Assembly: GCF_010983895.1 (NCBI RefSeq)
Contig: NZ_CP048836.1
Span: 434,001-498,000 of the forward strand
Reading direction: 5' to 3'
Length of the DNA: 64,000 nt
Source of the DNA: Nitrogeniibacter mangrovi
Lineage (GTDB): Bacteria > Pseudomonadota > Gammaproteobacteria > Burkholderiales > Rhodocyclaceae
Shown: positions 26,359 to 35,816 of the stretch, piece after piece
Numbering within the stretch: position 1 is the stretch's first letter
How the letters are laid out: every line of letters starts with the position of its first letter
Notes under the pieces: model-generated
Seen by the model: only the letters and a program-made list of their open reading frames with translations
What the model was told of the DNA's origin: nothing
The model's database searches: none
Translations under genes and position numbers: made by a program

Positions 26359-28107
26359 ATGACCCGAAAGTACGTATCGCGGGCCCTGCGGCCCGGCAAC
26401 CAGCCGGTGCACCTGGACGAGTCCCAGCCGGACATGCGCGAAATGCCGCATCAGGTCGCGATCGAGTGCGGCTGGGGGCGCATCCTGCCGGCGCAGACCT
26501 ACGAGACCCCGACGGCCATTGCCGAAGCCCTGCTGCAGGAGCGCCCCGGCCAGCGCGACATCGCCTTCTACGTGCTGCGCCCGCATCTGGTGGTGGCGCA
26601 TGCGCCCCAGCAGCTGTTTCTCGATCCGTCCGAATCCTATCGCCGCTACCTGGGCGACTACCATCCCAAACGGGCGAACCGGCGCGGTTTCACGGTGCGG
26701 CGCCTGCGCACCCGCAGCGACGTGGCCGCCATCAACGCGCTCTACCGCAGCCGGCGCATGGTGCCGGTGGACACCCGCCGCGTCTGGCGTGACCGTGCCG
26801 CGCGGCAAACCACCTGGGCGATCGCCGAGGACCAGGGCTCGGGCGAGATCATCGGTGTGGCGCTCGGCGTCGATCACGTGGAGGCGTTTCGCGATCCGCA
26901 GCACGGTAGCAGCCTGTGGTCCCTCGCCGTGGCGCCGCAGGCGGCCCATCCGGGCGTGGGCGAAGCGCTGGTGCGCTACCTGCTCGAACATTTTCAGGCC
27001 CGTGGGCGCGCCTGGCTGGACGTGTCGGTGCTGCATGACAACGAGCAGGCCATCGCCCTGTACGACAAGCTCGGCTTCCAGCGCGTGCAGGTGTTCGCGG
27101 TCAAGCGCCGCAACGCCATCAACGAGGCCCTGTTCACCCAGCCGGTGGACGATGAGGGCGACCTGAACCCCTATGCCCGCCTGATCACCACCGAGGCACG
27201 CAAGCGCGGCATCCATGTGAAGGTGCTCGATGCGGCGGCCGGCTATTTCCAGCTCGAGATGGGGGGGCGCAGCATCGTCTGCCGCGAATCGCTCACCGAG
27301 CTGACCTCCGCCATCGCCATGAGTCGCTGCCAGGACAAGCGCGTGACCCTGCGCCTGCTGGCCGAGCACGGACTCAAGGTGCCGCGCCAGCGCCTGGCGG
27401 ACGGTTCCGAGGCCGATGCAGCCTTCCTCGCCGACTGCGGCGCGGTGGTTGTCAAGCCGGTCGAGGGCGAGCAGGGCAAGGGCATCAGCGTCAATCTGAC
27501 CGACGCCGCGCAGATGGCGGCGGCGGTCGAGCGTGCGCGCGCCTACTGCGACCGGGTACTGATCGAGCAGTACTGTCCGGGGCAGGATCTGCGCATCGTC
27601 GTCATCGACTTCCGGGTGGTGGCGGCCGCGGTGCGTCGTCCGCCCGAAGTGGTCGGCGACGGCCACAGCACCATCGAGGCCCTGATCAAGAAACAGAGCC
27701 GGCGCCGCCAGGCGGCGACCGGGGGCGAGTCGCGCATTCCCATCGACGACGAGACGCGCCGTTGCATCGGCGCCCAGGGCCATGTCCTGGACGACGTGCT
27801 CGACCATGACGTGCGCCTCACCGTGCGCAATACCGCCAATCTGCACACCGGCGGCACCATTCACGACGTGACCGACGAACTCCATCCGGAATTGCGCGCC
27901 GCCGCCGAGGAGGCCGCCCGGGTGCTCGACATTCCGGTCACCGGGCTCGACTTCATCGTGCCCGATCCGGCCCATGACGCCTACGTGATCATCGAGGCCA
28001 ACGAGCGGCCGGGGCTGGCCAACCATGAGCCCCAGCCGACCGCGGAACGATTCGTCGATCTGCTGTTCCCACGGACACGGAACAACGAAAAACCAGGAGC
28101 CCCATGA
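26359..28107 (+). CDS. ngg: N-acetylglutaminylglutamine synthetase (GNAT + ATP-grasp)
   Basis: About 582 residues. Residues 100-260 form a GNAT acetyltransferase (SLWSLAVAPQAAHPGVGEAL, then VLHDNEQAIALYDKLGF). Residues 290-575 form an ATP-grasp ligase like those of cyanophycin and glutathione synthetases (VVKPVEGEQGKGISV, EQYCPGQDLRIVVID, GLDFIVPD, EANERPGLANHEP). One protein thus acetylates glutamine and joins a second glutamine. The start is uncertain: ATG 26359 follows the asnO stop by 11 bases, while ATG 26320 would overlap asnO by 28 bases. The next gene starts directly after its stop. Confidence 0.9.
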   Translation: MTRKYVSRALRPGNQPVHLDESQPDMREMPHQVAIECGWGRILPAQTYETPTAIAEALLQERPGQRDIAFYVLRPHLVVAHAPQQLFLDPSESYRRYLGDYHPKRANRRGFTVRRLRTRSDVAAINALYRSRRMVPVDTRRVWRDRAARQTTWAIAEDQGSGEIIGVALGVDHVEAFRDPQHGSSLWSLAVAPQAAHPGVGEALVRYLLEHFQARGRAWLDVSVLHDNEQAIALYDKLGFQRVQVFAVKRRNAINEALFTQPVDDEGDLNPYARLITTEARKRGIHVKVLDAAAGYFQLEMGGRSIVCRESLTELTSAIAMSRCQDKRVTLRLLAEHGLKVPRQRLADGSEADAAFLADCGAVVVKPVEGEQGKGISVNLTDAAQMAAAVERARAYCDRVLIEQYCPGQDLRIVVIDFRVVAAAVRRPPEVVGDGHSTIEALIKKQSRRRQAATGGESRIPIDDETRRCIGAQGHVLDDVLDHDVRLTVRNTANLHTGGTIHDVTDELHPELRAAAEEAARVLDIPVTGLDFIVPDPAHDAYVIIEANERPGLANHEPQPTAERFVDLLFPRTRNNEKPGAP

Positions 28108-29298
28108 ATGCCTAAATTCGAACTGGACTACGACTATCTCGAGGAAACGCTGCTGCAGTTGCTGGCAATCCCCAGTCCGGTCGGTCTGACCGACGCGGTG
28201 GCGCGCTACACCGCCAACCAGCTCGAGCATATGGGGGTGCCGTTCGAAATGACCCGGCGCGGAGCCATCCGCGCCACGCTCAAGGGCAAGCAGGCCCGCC
28301 CGGCGCGCGCCATCGTCGCGCACCTGGATACCCTTGGCGCCATGGTGCGCGAACTCAAGCCCAACGGCCGCCTGGCCATCGTGCCCATCGGCCACTGGTC
28401 GGCGCGCTTCTCCGAGGGCTGCCGGCTCACCGTGTTCACCGACAAGAAGCAGATCCGCGGCACCTGCCTGCCGCTCAAGACCTCCGGGCACGCCTTCGGC
28501 CACGAAGTGGACGAGCAGCCCACCAACTGGGACCAGGTCGAAGTGCGGGTGGACGTGTCCGCGCGCAGCATCATGGATCTGGAGGCCGCCGGCTTCCGCG
28601 TGGGCGATTTCATCGCCTTCGATCCGAATACCGAGATCTGCCCGAGCGGCTACATCACCTCACGCTACCTCGACGACAAGGCGGCGGTCGCCGCGCTGCT
28701 CACCGCCTGCAAGGCGGTGCAGGACCACAAGCTGATCCCGCCGGTCGATGTCCACCCCCTGTTCACCATTACCGAAGAGGTCGGCTCCGGCGCCTCCGCC
28801 GCGCTGCATGGCGACATCGCCGAGATGGTGAGCATGGACATCGCCATCGGTGCGCCCGGCCAGAACACCGACGAGCATGCGGTCACCATCTGCATGCAGG
28901 ACATGAGCGGTCCGTTCGACTATCACCTCACGCGCAAGCTCATCGGCATCGCCGAGAAATACAACATCGCCCACCGGCGCGACGTGTTCCGCTTCTACCG
29001 CAGCGACAGTGCGGCGGCGGTGGAGGCGGGCAACGACATCCGCACCGCGCTGATCGGCTTCGGCGCCGACGCCTCCCATGCCTACGAGCGCACCCATCGC
29101 TCGGCGCTGACCGCGCTGGCGCGGCTGACGACGCACTACCTGCTGAGCAAGCCGGTGGCCGCGCGGGACGAACGCAAGATGGCGTCGATCGACGGCTTCA
29201 CCGAGCAGCTCACGCCGGACGAGATGGTGGTGCCGTCCACGCCGCTGCCGGTGCCGCACGACTTCATGGACGAGTTGCTGGGGACGCCGAAGAAGTGA
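28108..29298 (+). CDS. M42-family peptidase of the NAGGN osmoprotectant system
   Basis: The 396-residue zinc peptidase has the M42/M20-type ligands: AHLDTLGAM (His and Asp), LDDKAAVAALL, TEEVGSG (Glu pair) and the late GADASHAYERTHRSAL. Family enzymes are cytosolic aminopeptidases. The version fixed behind asnO and ngg is thought to act in NAGGN turnover or dipeptide supply, although its substrate is unproven. Its ATG abuts the ngg stop (TGAATG) with AGGAG upstream, so it belongs to the operon, which ends in a strong terminator 18 bases later. Confidence 0.88.
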   Translation: MPKFELDYDYLEETLLQLLAIPSPVGLTDAVARYTANQLEHMGVPFEMTRRGAIRATLKGKQARPARAIVAHLDTLGAMVRELKPNGRLAIVPIGHWSARFSEGCRLTVFTDKKQIRGTCLPLKTSGHAFGHEVDEQPTNWDQVEVRVDVSARSIMDLEAAGFRVGDFIAFDPNTEICPSGYITSRYLDDKAAVAALLTACKAVQDHKLIPPVDVHPLFTITEEVGSGASAALHGDIAEMVSMDIAIGAPGQNTDEHAVTICMQDMSGPFDYHLTRKLIGIAEKYNIAHRRDVFRFYRSDSAAAVEAGNDIRTALIGFGADASHAYERTHRSALTALARLTTHYLLSKPVAARDERKMASIDGFTEQLTPDEMVVPSTPLPVPHDFMDELLGTPKK

Positions 29299-29315
29299 TG
29301 TGTTGGCACTAGCGC

Positions 29316-29343
29316 AAAACGCCCGGCACATGCCGGGCGTTTT
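29316..29343. terminator. intrinsic terminator, NAGGN operon / phosphatase gene
   Basis: AAAA-CGCCCGGC-ACAT-GCCGGGCG-TTTT is an 8-bp GC stem with a 4-base loop and A/T tracts on both sides, so it can work in both directions between the convergent NAGGN operon and phosphatase gene. Confidence 0.9.
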
Positions 29344-29396
29344 CGTTTGGGGCCGCCACGGACCGGCGACCCCGGGAACGGGCGATGCGCGGACGC

Positions 29397-31784
29397 TCAG
29401 TCGTCGACGCGGGTCACCACCGGATTCGATTGCACCGGCATGGCGGTCGCCGAACGGACCGTGGCCCGGGTCTTCAGGAGCCGGTCATGGCCATGAGCGC
29501 GGCCATGTGCCCTGTGCCGTTCATGCGCCTGCCGATCGGCCGTGTGCAGCGTGAATTGAACGTCGCGCGTTTCGCCGGCGGCGAGGCGCCCCACGGTCAG
29601 GACGAGCCGGTCGTCGAGCTGGACGAGGCCCGCCATCGAGCCCGCCGGGCGAGCGCCGTCCGGCAGCGGCAGGATCACCTGGGTGCCGTTGAGCGCGTAG
29701 CCCGAGCGGTTGCGCAGATGGAGGCGATAGCGGAGGGTGTCGCCGCCATCGACCTCGCGCGGTGCCGACAGGCGCGCGATCAGGCGGCCGTGGAGGCGCG
29801 GCTTGGTGACCGTGAAGGCGTCGAGCAGGGCGGGGCGGCCGGTCGCTGGCGCGGTGACGATCTCACCGGTGGCCGGGTCGAGCAGCGTGTCGGGGATGGG
29901 GTCGTTCACCGGCTCGCCGTTGATGTCCGTCCCGAAGGGATACGGATTGTCGGCGGTGGCCGACGAGCGCTCCTGCAGCGGTTCGGAGATCTGGTACAGC
30001 GACAGCCGGTTGTCGTCGACGACCACATGACCGAAGGAGAACACCCGGCCCTTGAACACGGCGGTGATCTTCGGGCCCTGGCCGGCATTGGCGATGAACG
30101 GCGCCATCTGCGGGTTGGTCAGGTGCGTGTCGAGCCAGGCGGCGGGGCCGTTGGGGAAGGTCAGGCCGGCGCCGAAGGTCTTGGTGCCGGTGGCCGAGTC
30201 GTCCTCGTCCACCACGTTGGCGTTGCCGCGCGGGCTTTCGCCGCCGCTGTCGTGACTGTCACGGCCGCCGGCGCCTTCGACCAGATACAGCACGCCGTCG
30301 GGGACCGTGTTGCGCGCGCCGTCGAAGGCGGTGTCGATGGCCACCGCGGGCTCGCCGGCGGTGTCGGGCGCATCGGCCACCCGGGCCAGGGCGCGCAGGG
30401 GATGGGTGCGCTGGTAGTTGTGGGCGTGGCCGTTGAACACCAGGTTGACCCCGTGATCCTCGAGCAGCTTGGCGACGCGACGCATCTGGAAGTTGCGCAC
30501 CGTGCTGTTGCTCGACGAGAACGAGGGATGGTGGAACACCACGATCTTCCACGGCTGGTCGCTGCTGTCCAGATCCTTGATCAGCCAGTCACGCAGGACG
30601 CCGGGGTAGGTGGGAAACGCGGTCGGCGGGCTCAGGTAGTTGGCCTCGTAGCTGAGCAGGGCGTTGAACAGGTGCGGGTTGCCGTCGAGGAACACGAAGT
30701 GGACGTTGCCCTGATCGAAGGAATAGTTGCCCATGTGGTCGATCTGCCGCTTGGTGCCGCGGCCGGTGTTGACCTCGGTGCTGGCGCGCAGGGCCTCGAT
30801 CGCGGCCGGGGAATCGTAGGTGGTGCCCTGGTAGGCGAAGTAGAAGCCGTCCGGCGTGTGGGTGTCGCCATTGAAAATCTGCTGCAGGTCGACTCCCGTC
30901 GGACCGTTGAGCGGGAAGTAGTAGTTGTTGAAGTAGGCCAGCGCGTCGCCGCCGCCGGAATTGCCGCTGTAGCGGCCGGCATCGGCGGTGCCGAGCAGGT
31001 TGGCGCTGCTGCCGGTGCCGCCCAGATCATGGTTGCCGGCGACGATGTAGTACGGGATGTGGCGGATGTACGGGGCGCCGGTCTCGTTGGAGCTCACGTC
31101 GTTGTTCCACACCGGCATCCAGAAGTCGCGGTAGTCGCCTTCGGTGCCGAGGTTGTAGACGTTGTCGCCGGTGTTCAGGGCAAAGTCGGGCTTGGGCAGG
31201 TCCGGCGCGCCGGGCACGTCGAGCGTGTCCGCTTCGAACATCTCATGGACGATGCGCGCCTCCCAGTTGATCACGCGCTTGGGGTCGGAGCCCGGCACCG
31301 TGGGGAAGAAGCCTTCGTCGCCGACCACCTGGAAAGCGACCCGGTCGCCCAGCTTGCGTGTGTGGAAGGAGGCATGGAAGCCGTCGGCCGGCAGACCCGG
31401 CCCATACACATGGTAGGCGTAGGTCGTGTCGTACTTGAGGCCGGTCAGGGTGGCGTAGTAGTTCACATGCGCGCCCGAAGCGGTGGCGGGCACGGGCAGG
31501 CTCGGGTCGGCGCTCAGATAGTCATCGACGACGCGACCGTTGACGCGGGCCGACTGACGCGCCAGCGGTGTGGGGCCGTACTCGATCCGGTAGGCCTCGG
31601 GATGGGGGGTGGTCTCGTCGGTCTGCCAGGCGATCACCTTCACATCGCGGTGGGCCCGGGGGCTGGCGTCGCCGGGCTGGATGTACGGGGCGTAGGTCAC
31701 TTCCATGGCCTGGGCCGGCACGGTGCCGGCGGACACCAAGGTGGCCGCGAGCATCGCTGCGATGGGATGGCGGGGTCGTCGCAC
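29397..31784 (-). CDS. secreted purple-acid-phosphatase-like metallophosphoesterase
   Basis: The 795-residue protein starts at a GTG with GGAG eight bases upstream and has a signal peptide ending AQA. A fibronectin-like domain (about 27-145) precedes the metallophosphoesterase domain: GDEG (about 155), NTGDNVYN, AGNHD, VVFHHP and NGHAHNYQRTHP give the dimetal ligand set. A C-terminal beta domain resembling DUF11 repeats (LHLRNRSGYALNGTQVILPLP) and a His/Arg-rich stretch (HERHRAHGRAHGHDR) follow. It probably hydrolyses phosphate esters outside the cytoplasm. No transporter or regulator is adjacent. Confidence 0.85.
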   Translation of the reverse strand: MRRPRHPIAAMLAATLVSAGTVPAQAMEVTYAPYIQPGDASPRAHRDVKVIAWQTDETTPHPEAYRIEYGPTPLARQSARVNGRVVDDYLSADPSLPVPATASGAHVNYYATLTGLKYDTTYAYHVYGPGLPADGFHASFHTRKLGDRVAFQVVGDEGFFPTVPGSDPKRVINWEARIVHEMFEADTLDVPGAPDLPKPDFALNTGDNVYNLGTEGDYRDFWMPVWNNDVSSNETGAPYIRHIPYYIVAGNHDLGGTGSSANLLGTADAGRYSGNSGGGDALAYFNNYYFPLNGPTGVDLQQIFNGDTHTPDGFYFAYQGTTYDSPAAIEALRASTEVNTGRGTKRQIDHMGNYSFDQGNVHFVFLDGNPHLFNALLSYEANYLSPPTAFPTYPGVLRDWLIKDLDSSDQPWKIVVFHHPSFSSSNSTVRNFQMRRVAKLLEDHGVNLVFNGHAHNYQRTHPLRALARVADAPDTAGEPAVAIDTAFDGARNTVPDGVLYLVEGAGGRDSHDSGGESPRGNANVVDEDDSATGTKTFGAGLTFPNGPAAWLDTHLTNPQMAPFIANAGQGPKITAVFKGRVFSFGHVVVDDNRLSLYQISEPLQERSSATADNPYPFGTDINGEPVNDPIPDTLLDPATGEIVTAPATGRPALLDAFTVTKPRLHGRLIARLSAPREVDGGDTLRYRLHLRNRSGYALNGTQVILPLPDGARPAGSMAGLVQLDDRLVLTVGRLAAGETRDVQFTLHTADRQAHERHRAHGRAHGHDRLLKTRATVRSATAMPVQSNPVVTRVDD

Positions 31785-32045
31785 GGGGATTCTCCGAAAA
31801 GGGGGTCAGGGGTTGCTTGCGTCCCCCGGGCTCGTCCACGGCGAGCCATCGTCGCGGGGGGCATGTGGCGACGAGCGCGCCGGGCGCGTCATGGCTCCAC
31901 GTGCCCCGTTCCGTCTTTGGGGTGGGCGCAGACCACGTTTTACCTTCGGCGTATTTCCCTTCGTGCGGCCCCGGGATAGGCCGATGGGCCCATGTCGACC
32001 GGTCGGACGGCCGCTCACGGCGGATGAAGGCGGGGCGGAGAAAAG
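31785..32045. other. intergenic region upstream of the phosphatase gene
   Basis: This gap between the phosphatase start and the nusB terminator holds no gene I can support. It must carry the phosphatase promoter reading leftward, but no clear -35/-10 pair, Pho box or FNR box was recognised. A short AT-richer patch lies near 31940-31970. Confidence 0.4.
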
Positions 32046-32073
32046 CACACGGGGGCGTGATCGCCCCCGTGTG
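32046..32073 (-). terminator. intrinsic terminator of the riboflavin-nusB operon
   Basis: CACACGGGGGCG-ATCA-CGCCCCCGTGTG (minus strand) is a perfect 12-bp stem followed by CTTTTC, 26 bases after the nusB stop. Confidence 0.88.
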
Positions 32074-32098
32074 GATGATGCCGGTGTGGTGCGGTGTG

Positions 32099-32551
32099 CT
32101 ACTTGTCGCCGGTCTGTGCCTTGCGCGCCTCGACCTCGACGCTGCGCAGCTGGGCCGCCACCTTGTCGAGGACGCCGTTGACGAAGCGATGGCCGTCGGT
32201 GCCGCCGTAGCTCTTGGTCAGCTCGATGGCCTCGTTGATGACCACCTTGTAGGGCACCTCGACATGATGCTTGAGTTCGTAGGTGGCCACGGTGAGCACC
32301 GCGCGCTCGATGGGCGACAGTTCGGCGACGGTGCGGTCGATGAAGGGGGCGAACTCGGCCTCCAGCGCCGCGGGGGCCTCGAGTGCGCCGCGCAGCAGGG
32401 TGGTGAACAGCGCCGCGTCGGCCTTGTCGAAGCCGGCGGCCTGCTGCACCTGATCCTCGATCTGCGGCACGCTGTTGCCGGAGATCAGCCACTGATAGAC
32501 GCCCTGCAGGGCGAACTCGCGGGCGCGACGGCGGGCGGACTTGCTGCTCAT
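32099..32551 (-). CDS. nusB: transcription antitermination factor NusB
   Basis: This 150-residue all-helical protein begins [20 protein letters not shown], the RNA-binding arginine-rich helix of NusB, and ends with the [17 protein letters not shown] and [10 protein letters not shown] motifs. It binds boxA RNA with NusE in rRNA antitermination. Its start overlaps the ribH stop by four bases (ATGA), a very common coupling. Confidence 0.96.
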   Translation of the reverse strand: MSSKSARRRAREFALQGVYQWLISGNSVPQIEDQVQQAAGFDKADAALFTTLLRGALEAPAALEAEFAPFIDRTVAELSPIERAVLTVATYELKHHVEVPYKVVINEAIELTKSYGGTDGHRFVNGVLDKVAAQLRSVEVEARKAQTGDK

Positions 32552-33021
32552 GCGTTCACCGCGCGCAGCAGGTGCACCATCTCGACCGCGGTCCGGGCGC
32601 AGTCGGCGCCCTTTTCCTGCATGCGCGCCAGGGCCTGGTCGTCGTCCTCGGTGGTGAGCACGCCGTTGGCGATCGGCATGCCGGTGTCCAGACCGACCTG
32701 GTTGATGCCCGAGGCCATCTCGTTGGAGACGATCTCGAAGTGGTAGGTCTCGCCGCGGATCACCGCGCCGAGGGCCACCAGGGCGTCGAACCTGCCGGTC
32801 TCGGCCATGTTCTGCAGCACCAGCGGGATCTCTAGCGCGCCCGGCACGGTGGTGACCAGCATGTCCTGCTCGGCCACGCCCAGGCGCAGCAGCTCGTCCA
32901 CGCAGGCCGACAGCAGGCCCTCGCACACGTCCTGGTTGAAGCGGCTCATGCAGATGCCGATCTTCAGGCCGGTGCCGTCGAGGTTGGGGGCGATTTCGGG
33001 GATGTTCTCGAAACGGGGCAT
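32548..33021 (-). CDS. ribH: 6,7-dimethyl-8-ribityllumazine synthase
   Basis: The 157-residue enzyme condenses the pyrimidine and butanone phosphate precursors into lumazine. [40 protein letters not shown] (catalytic His) and [10 protein letters not shown] are conserved. It lies between ribBA and nusB and overlaps nusB. Confidence 0.96.
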   Translation of the reverse strand: MPRFENIPEIAPNLDGTGLKIGICMSRFNQDVCEGLLSACVDELLRLGVAEQDMLVTTVPGALEIPLVLQNMAETGRFDALVALGAVIRGETYHFEIVSNEMASGINQVGLDTGMPIANGVLTTEDDDQALARMQEKGADCARTAVEMVHLLRAVNA

Positions 33022-33039
33022 GTGCGTTTCCGTGTTCTT

Positions 33040-34155
33040 TCAGGAATGGGATGGGTCGGGGACGTCGTCGACGTAGCCCGTCACTTCGAGGCCGAAGCCG
33101 GCCATGCTCGGGATCTTGCGCGCCTTGGCGAGCAGCTTCATCTTGCCGACCTTGAGTTCGCGCAGGATCTGGGCGCCGACGCCGAACAGGCGCGGATCCC
33201 ACTTGAGTGCCGGGCGCGGCAGGTCGGGGTCGTCGGTGAGCTGGGCGAGCAGGTCGCGCCCGCTCTGCGGCCGGTAGAGCATGATCAGCACGCCGCGCCC
33301 GGCCTCGGCGATCGCCTTGAGCGTGGCGTCGACGGGAAAGCTGTGGCGGGCGCTGGCGGTGTCGAGAAAGTCGACCACGGTGATCGGCTCATGCACCCGC
33401 ACCAGGGTTTCCGCATCGGGGGTGATCTCGCCGCGGACCATGGCCAGATGCACGTCGCCCGAGGTCTTGTCCTCGAAGGCGCACAGGCGGAAGGGGCCGT
33501 GGGCGGTCTCGACCGTCTTCTCGGCCACGCGCTCGACGAGGCTCTCGGTGGCGGCGCGATATTCGATCAGGTCGCGGATGGCGCCGATCTTGAGCCCGTG
33601 CGCCTTGGCGAATTCGATCAGGTCCGGCAGGCGCGCCATGGTGCCGTCGTCGTTCATGATCTCGCAGATCACGGAGGCCGGTTCCAGCCCGGCCATGCCG
33701 GCCAGATCGCAGCCCGCCTCGGTGTGGCCGGCGCGGATCAGCACGCCACCCGGGCGCGCCATGATCGGGAAGATATGGCCCGGCTGGACGATGTCGGCCG
33801 GCTTGGCGGCGCGCGCCACCGCGGCCTGGACGGTGCGCGCCCGGTCGGCCGCCGAGATGCCGGTGGTCACGCCTTCGGCGGCCTCGATGGAGACCGTGAA
33901 CGCGGTGCCGTGCGAGCTCTTGTTGCTGCGCGCCATCTGGTTCAGGCCCAGCTGTTCGCAGCGCTGCTCGGTCAGGGTCAGGCAGATCAGGCCGCGGCCG
34001 TACTTGGCCATGAAGTTGATGGCCTCGGGGCTCACATGCTCGGCGGCGAGGACCAGGTCGCCTTCGTTCTCGCGGTCTTCCTCGTCCACCAGCACGACCA
34101 TGCGGCCGGCGCGGATGTCTTCGATGATGTCGGTGATGGGCGCCAGTGCGCTCAC
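33040..34155 (-). CDS. ribB: 3,4-dihydroxy-2-butanone 4-phosphate synthase with degenerate GTP cyclohydrolase II domain
   Basis: This 371-residue protein has an active-looking RibB half (residues 1-200): [13 protein letters not shown], the GRGLICL loop, [18 protein letters not shown] and [12 protein letters not shown]. The second half keeps the RibA fold ([22 protein letters not shown]) but lacks the zinc-binding C-x2-GD...C-x-C segment; that position reads [21 protein letters not shown] cyclohydrolase II activity is therefore not expected, and a separate RibA must exist. Many proteobacterial RibBA proteins have this form. Confidence 0.93.
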   Translation of the reverse strand: MSALAPITDIIEDIRAGRMVVLVDEEDRENEGDLVLAAEHVSPEAINFMAKYGRGLICLTLTEQRCEQLGLNQMARSNKSSHGTAFTVSIEAAEGVTTGISAADRARTVQAAVARAAKPADIVQPGHIFPIMARPGGVLIRAGHTEAGCDLAGMAGLEPASVICEIMNDDGTMARLPDLIEFAKAHGLKIGAIRDLIEYRAATESLVERVAEKTVETAHGPFRLCAFEDKTSGDVHLAMVRGEITPDAETLVRVHEPITVVDFLDTASARHSFPVDATLKAIAEAGRGVLIMLYRPQSGRDLLAQLTDDPDLPRPALKWDPRLFGVGAQILRELKVGKMKLLAKARKIPSMAGFGLEVTGYVDDVPDPSHS

Positions 34156-34203
34156 GGTGTTCTCCCTGCCCGTCGTCGGGGCGAATCGGTATTGTGTGTG
34201 GTG

Positions 34204-34809
34204 TCAGGCCTGCGCTTGGTCGCGCCAGGCCATCATGCGCTCCACGTAGCGGGCGATGATGTCGATTTCCAGATTCACGCGTGCGCCCGGCACCAGATGC
34301 TTGAGCGTGGTGACCTCGACCGTGTGCGGAATCAGGTTGATGGAAAAATCGGTGCCCTCGACCGTGTTGACCGTCAGGCTCACGCCGTTGACCGTGATCG
34401 ACCCCTTGCGCGCGATGTAGCCGGCCAGCGCGGCGGGCGCGCGGATGATCAGCTCGTGGCTTTCGCCCACGGGGGCGAATCTTTGCACCTCGCCGACGCC
34501 GTCCACATGGCCGGTCACGATGTGGCCGCCGAGGCGGTCATCCACCCGCAGGGCCTTTTCCAGATTGACCTCGCCGCCGTCGACATCGAGTCCGACGGTG
34601 CAGTTGAGGGTCTCGCGGGAGACGTCGAAACAGGCTCGGGCGCCGTCCATGGCCACCACGGTGAGGCATACGCCATTGTTGGCGATGCTGTCTCCCACGG
34701 CCACGTCGGCCAGATCCAGCGTGCCGGTGTCGACCGTGAGCCGAACGCCGTCCTCGAGCGGGGTGATGGATTCGATCCGGCCGGTGCCGGCCACGATGCC
34801 AGAAAACAT
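34204..34809 (-). CDS. ribE: riboflavin synthase (alpha subunit)
   Basis: The 201-residue protein contains two lumazine-synthase-type barrel repeats: [15 protein letters not shown] with [11 protein letters not shown] in the first and [14 protein letters not shown] with [11 protein letters not shown] in the second. It dismutates two lumazines into riboflavin. It is the first gene of ribE-ribBA-ribH-nusB. No FMN riboswitch was seen in the short 92-base gap to the divergent AraC gene; a TACAAT -10-like box lies at 34846-34841. Confidence 0.95.
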   Translation of the reverse strand: MFSGIVAGTGRIESITPLEDGVRLTVDTGTLDLADVAVGDSIANNGVCLTVVAMDGARACFDVSRETLNCTVGLDVDGGEVNLEKALRVDDRLGGHIVTGHVDGVGEVQRFAPVGESHELIIRAPAALAGYIARKGSITVNGVSLTVNTVEGTDFSINLIPHTVEVTTLKHLVPGARVNLEIDIIARYVERMMAWRDQAQA

Positions 34810-34840
34810 GGCAGTCTCGGGGGGTCGCCTAAAACGTTGT

Positions 34841-34846
34841 ATTGTA
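34841..34846 (-). promoter_or_regulatory. candidate -10 box of the ribE operon
   Basis: TACAAT on the minus strand matches the -10 consensus at five of six positions, 32 bases upstream of ribE. No good -35 was found. A hairpin CCCGGCGC/GCGCCGGG (34857-34877) lies just upstream and would fall in the leader of the divergent AraC gene. Confidence 0.35.
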
Positions 34847-34901
34847 ACCCGGAAAGCCCGGCGCCCCGTGCGCCGGGAGCGAAGAGCCGAGCGGAATCGC
34901 C

Positions 34902-35723
34902 ATGAGCAAGGAAACCATCGAGCAGCACGGGCCCGCCTGCGCGGGACGCACCGGCCTGGGCGGCACGCTCGAGCTGAGCGTGCGCCGGGAGCAGCGCATC
35001 GCCGACGTGCCGTTTCCCGATCCGTGCCTGATCCTGGTGACCCGGGGGCGCAAGACCCTGTCGGTGGGTGACCAGCGCCTCAGTGCCGGGCCGGGCCAGC
35101 TGCTGTTCGTCAATGGCGGGGTCAGCGCCAGCATGTGCAACGCGCCCGAACCCGGTGGGGTGTATGCCGCCACCTGCGTGGCGGTGGCCCCCGAACTGGT
35201 GCGCGCGCATGCGATCGCCCGCGGCGCGCTGCCGGCCACGCCCTGGCGCGCCCTGGCGCAGGCGCCGATGGATTCGCCCCTGGCTGAAGCCGTGCGCCAT
35301 GTGGCCGCAGGGATGCTGGCCGAGCCGCCGCTCTCCGATCGTCTCCTGCGCCATCGTCTGGCGGAAATCCTGATCGCGCTCGACGATCTGGGGTGCTGGT
35401 GCCGGATCGGCACGGTGGCCGGTGCGGCCGAGCGGGTGCGTGCGCTGCTCTCGTCGGCGCCCGCCGAGCCCTGGTCGGCCCGCGACGTGGCCACGCGGCT
35501 GCACATGAGCGAGGCGACCCTGAGGCGCCTGCTGCGCGCCGAGGGGGCGGGGTTCCGCGAGCTGCTCAACGAGGTGCGCATGGGCACCGCCCTGGCGATG
35601 ATCCAGGGGACCACGATGCCGCTGCAGGTGATCGCCAATGCCTGCGGCTATGCCTCGCCGTCGCGTTTCGCGGCCCGTTTCAAGGCGCGCTTCGGCACCG
35701 CACCGTCCGATCTGCGGCGCTGA
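34902..35723 (+). CDS. AraC-family transcriptional regulator
   Basis: The 273-residue protein has an N-terminal AraC-type cupin-like sensor (residues 15-165) and a C-terminal double helix-turn-helix: WSARDVATRLHMSEATLRRLLRAEG and MPLQVIANACGYASPSRFAARFKARFGTAPSDLR. The second helix-turn-helix matches the AraC signature. The N-terminal half resembles the type II AraC arabinose-binding-like domain. Targets are unknown; the PEBP-like gene 93 bases downstream is a possible one. Confidence 0.88.
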   Translation: MSKETIEQHGPACAGRTGLGGTLELSVRREQRIADVPFPDPCLILVTRGRKTLSVGDQRLSAGPGQLLFVNGGVSASMCNAPEPGGVYAATCVAVAPELVRAHAIARGALPATPWRALAQAPMDSPLAEAVRHVAAGMLAEPPLSDRLLRHRLAEILIALDDLGCWCRIGTVAGAAERVRALLSSAPAEPWSARDVATRLHMSEATLRRLLRAEGAGFRELLNEVRMGTALAMIQGTTMPLQVIANACGYASPSRFAARFKARFGTAPSDLRR

Positions 35724-35816
35724 GCGCTTCGGCACAGCGGCTGATCGTTTCCGCGCACTGTCCGCGCCGGGCCCTGCCTATCCTGTCGTCATCTTTGACC
35801 CAACCAGGAGGACGAC

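Noticed and set aside
29385-31979. 864-codon plus-strand frame across the phosphatase gene
   Set aside because: It is a shadow of the minus-strand phosphatase, which has a signal peptide and metallophosphoesterase motifs; the plus frame has none.
34810-34901. possible FMN riboswitch upstream of ribE
   Set aside because: The gap is only 92 bases and lacks the conserved RFN helices; only a simple GC hairpin and a -10-like box are present.
33022-34905. 627-codon plus-strand frame over ribBA and ribE
   Set aside because: Composition is that of an antisense shadow; both minus-strand genes are unmistakable.
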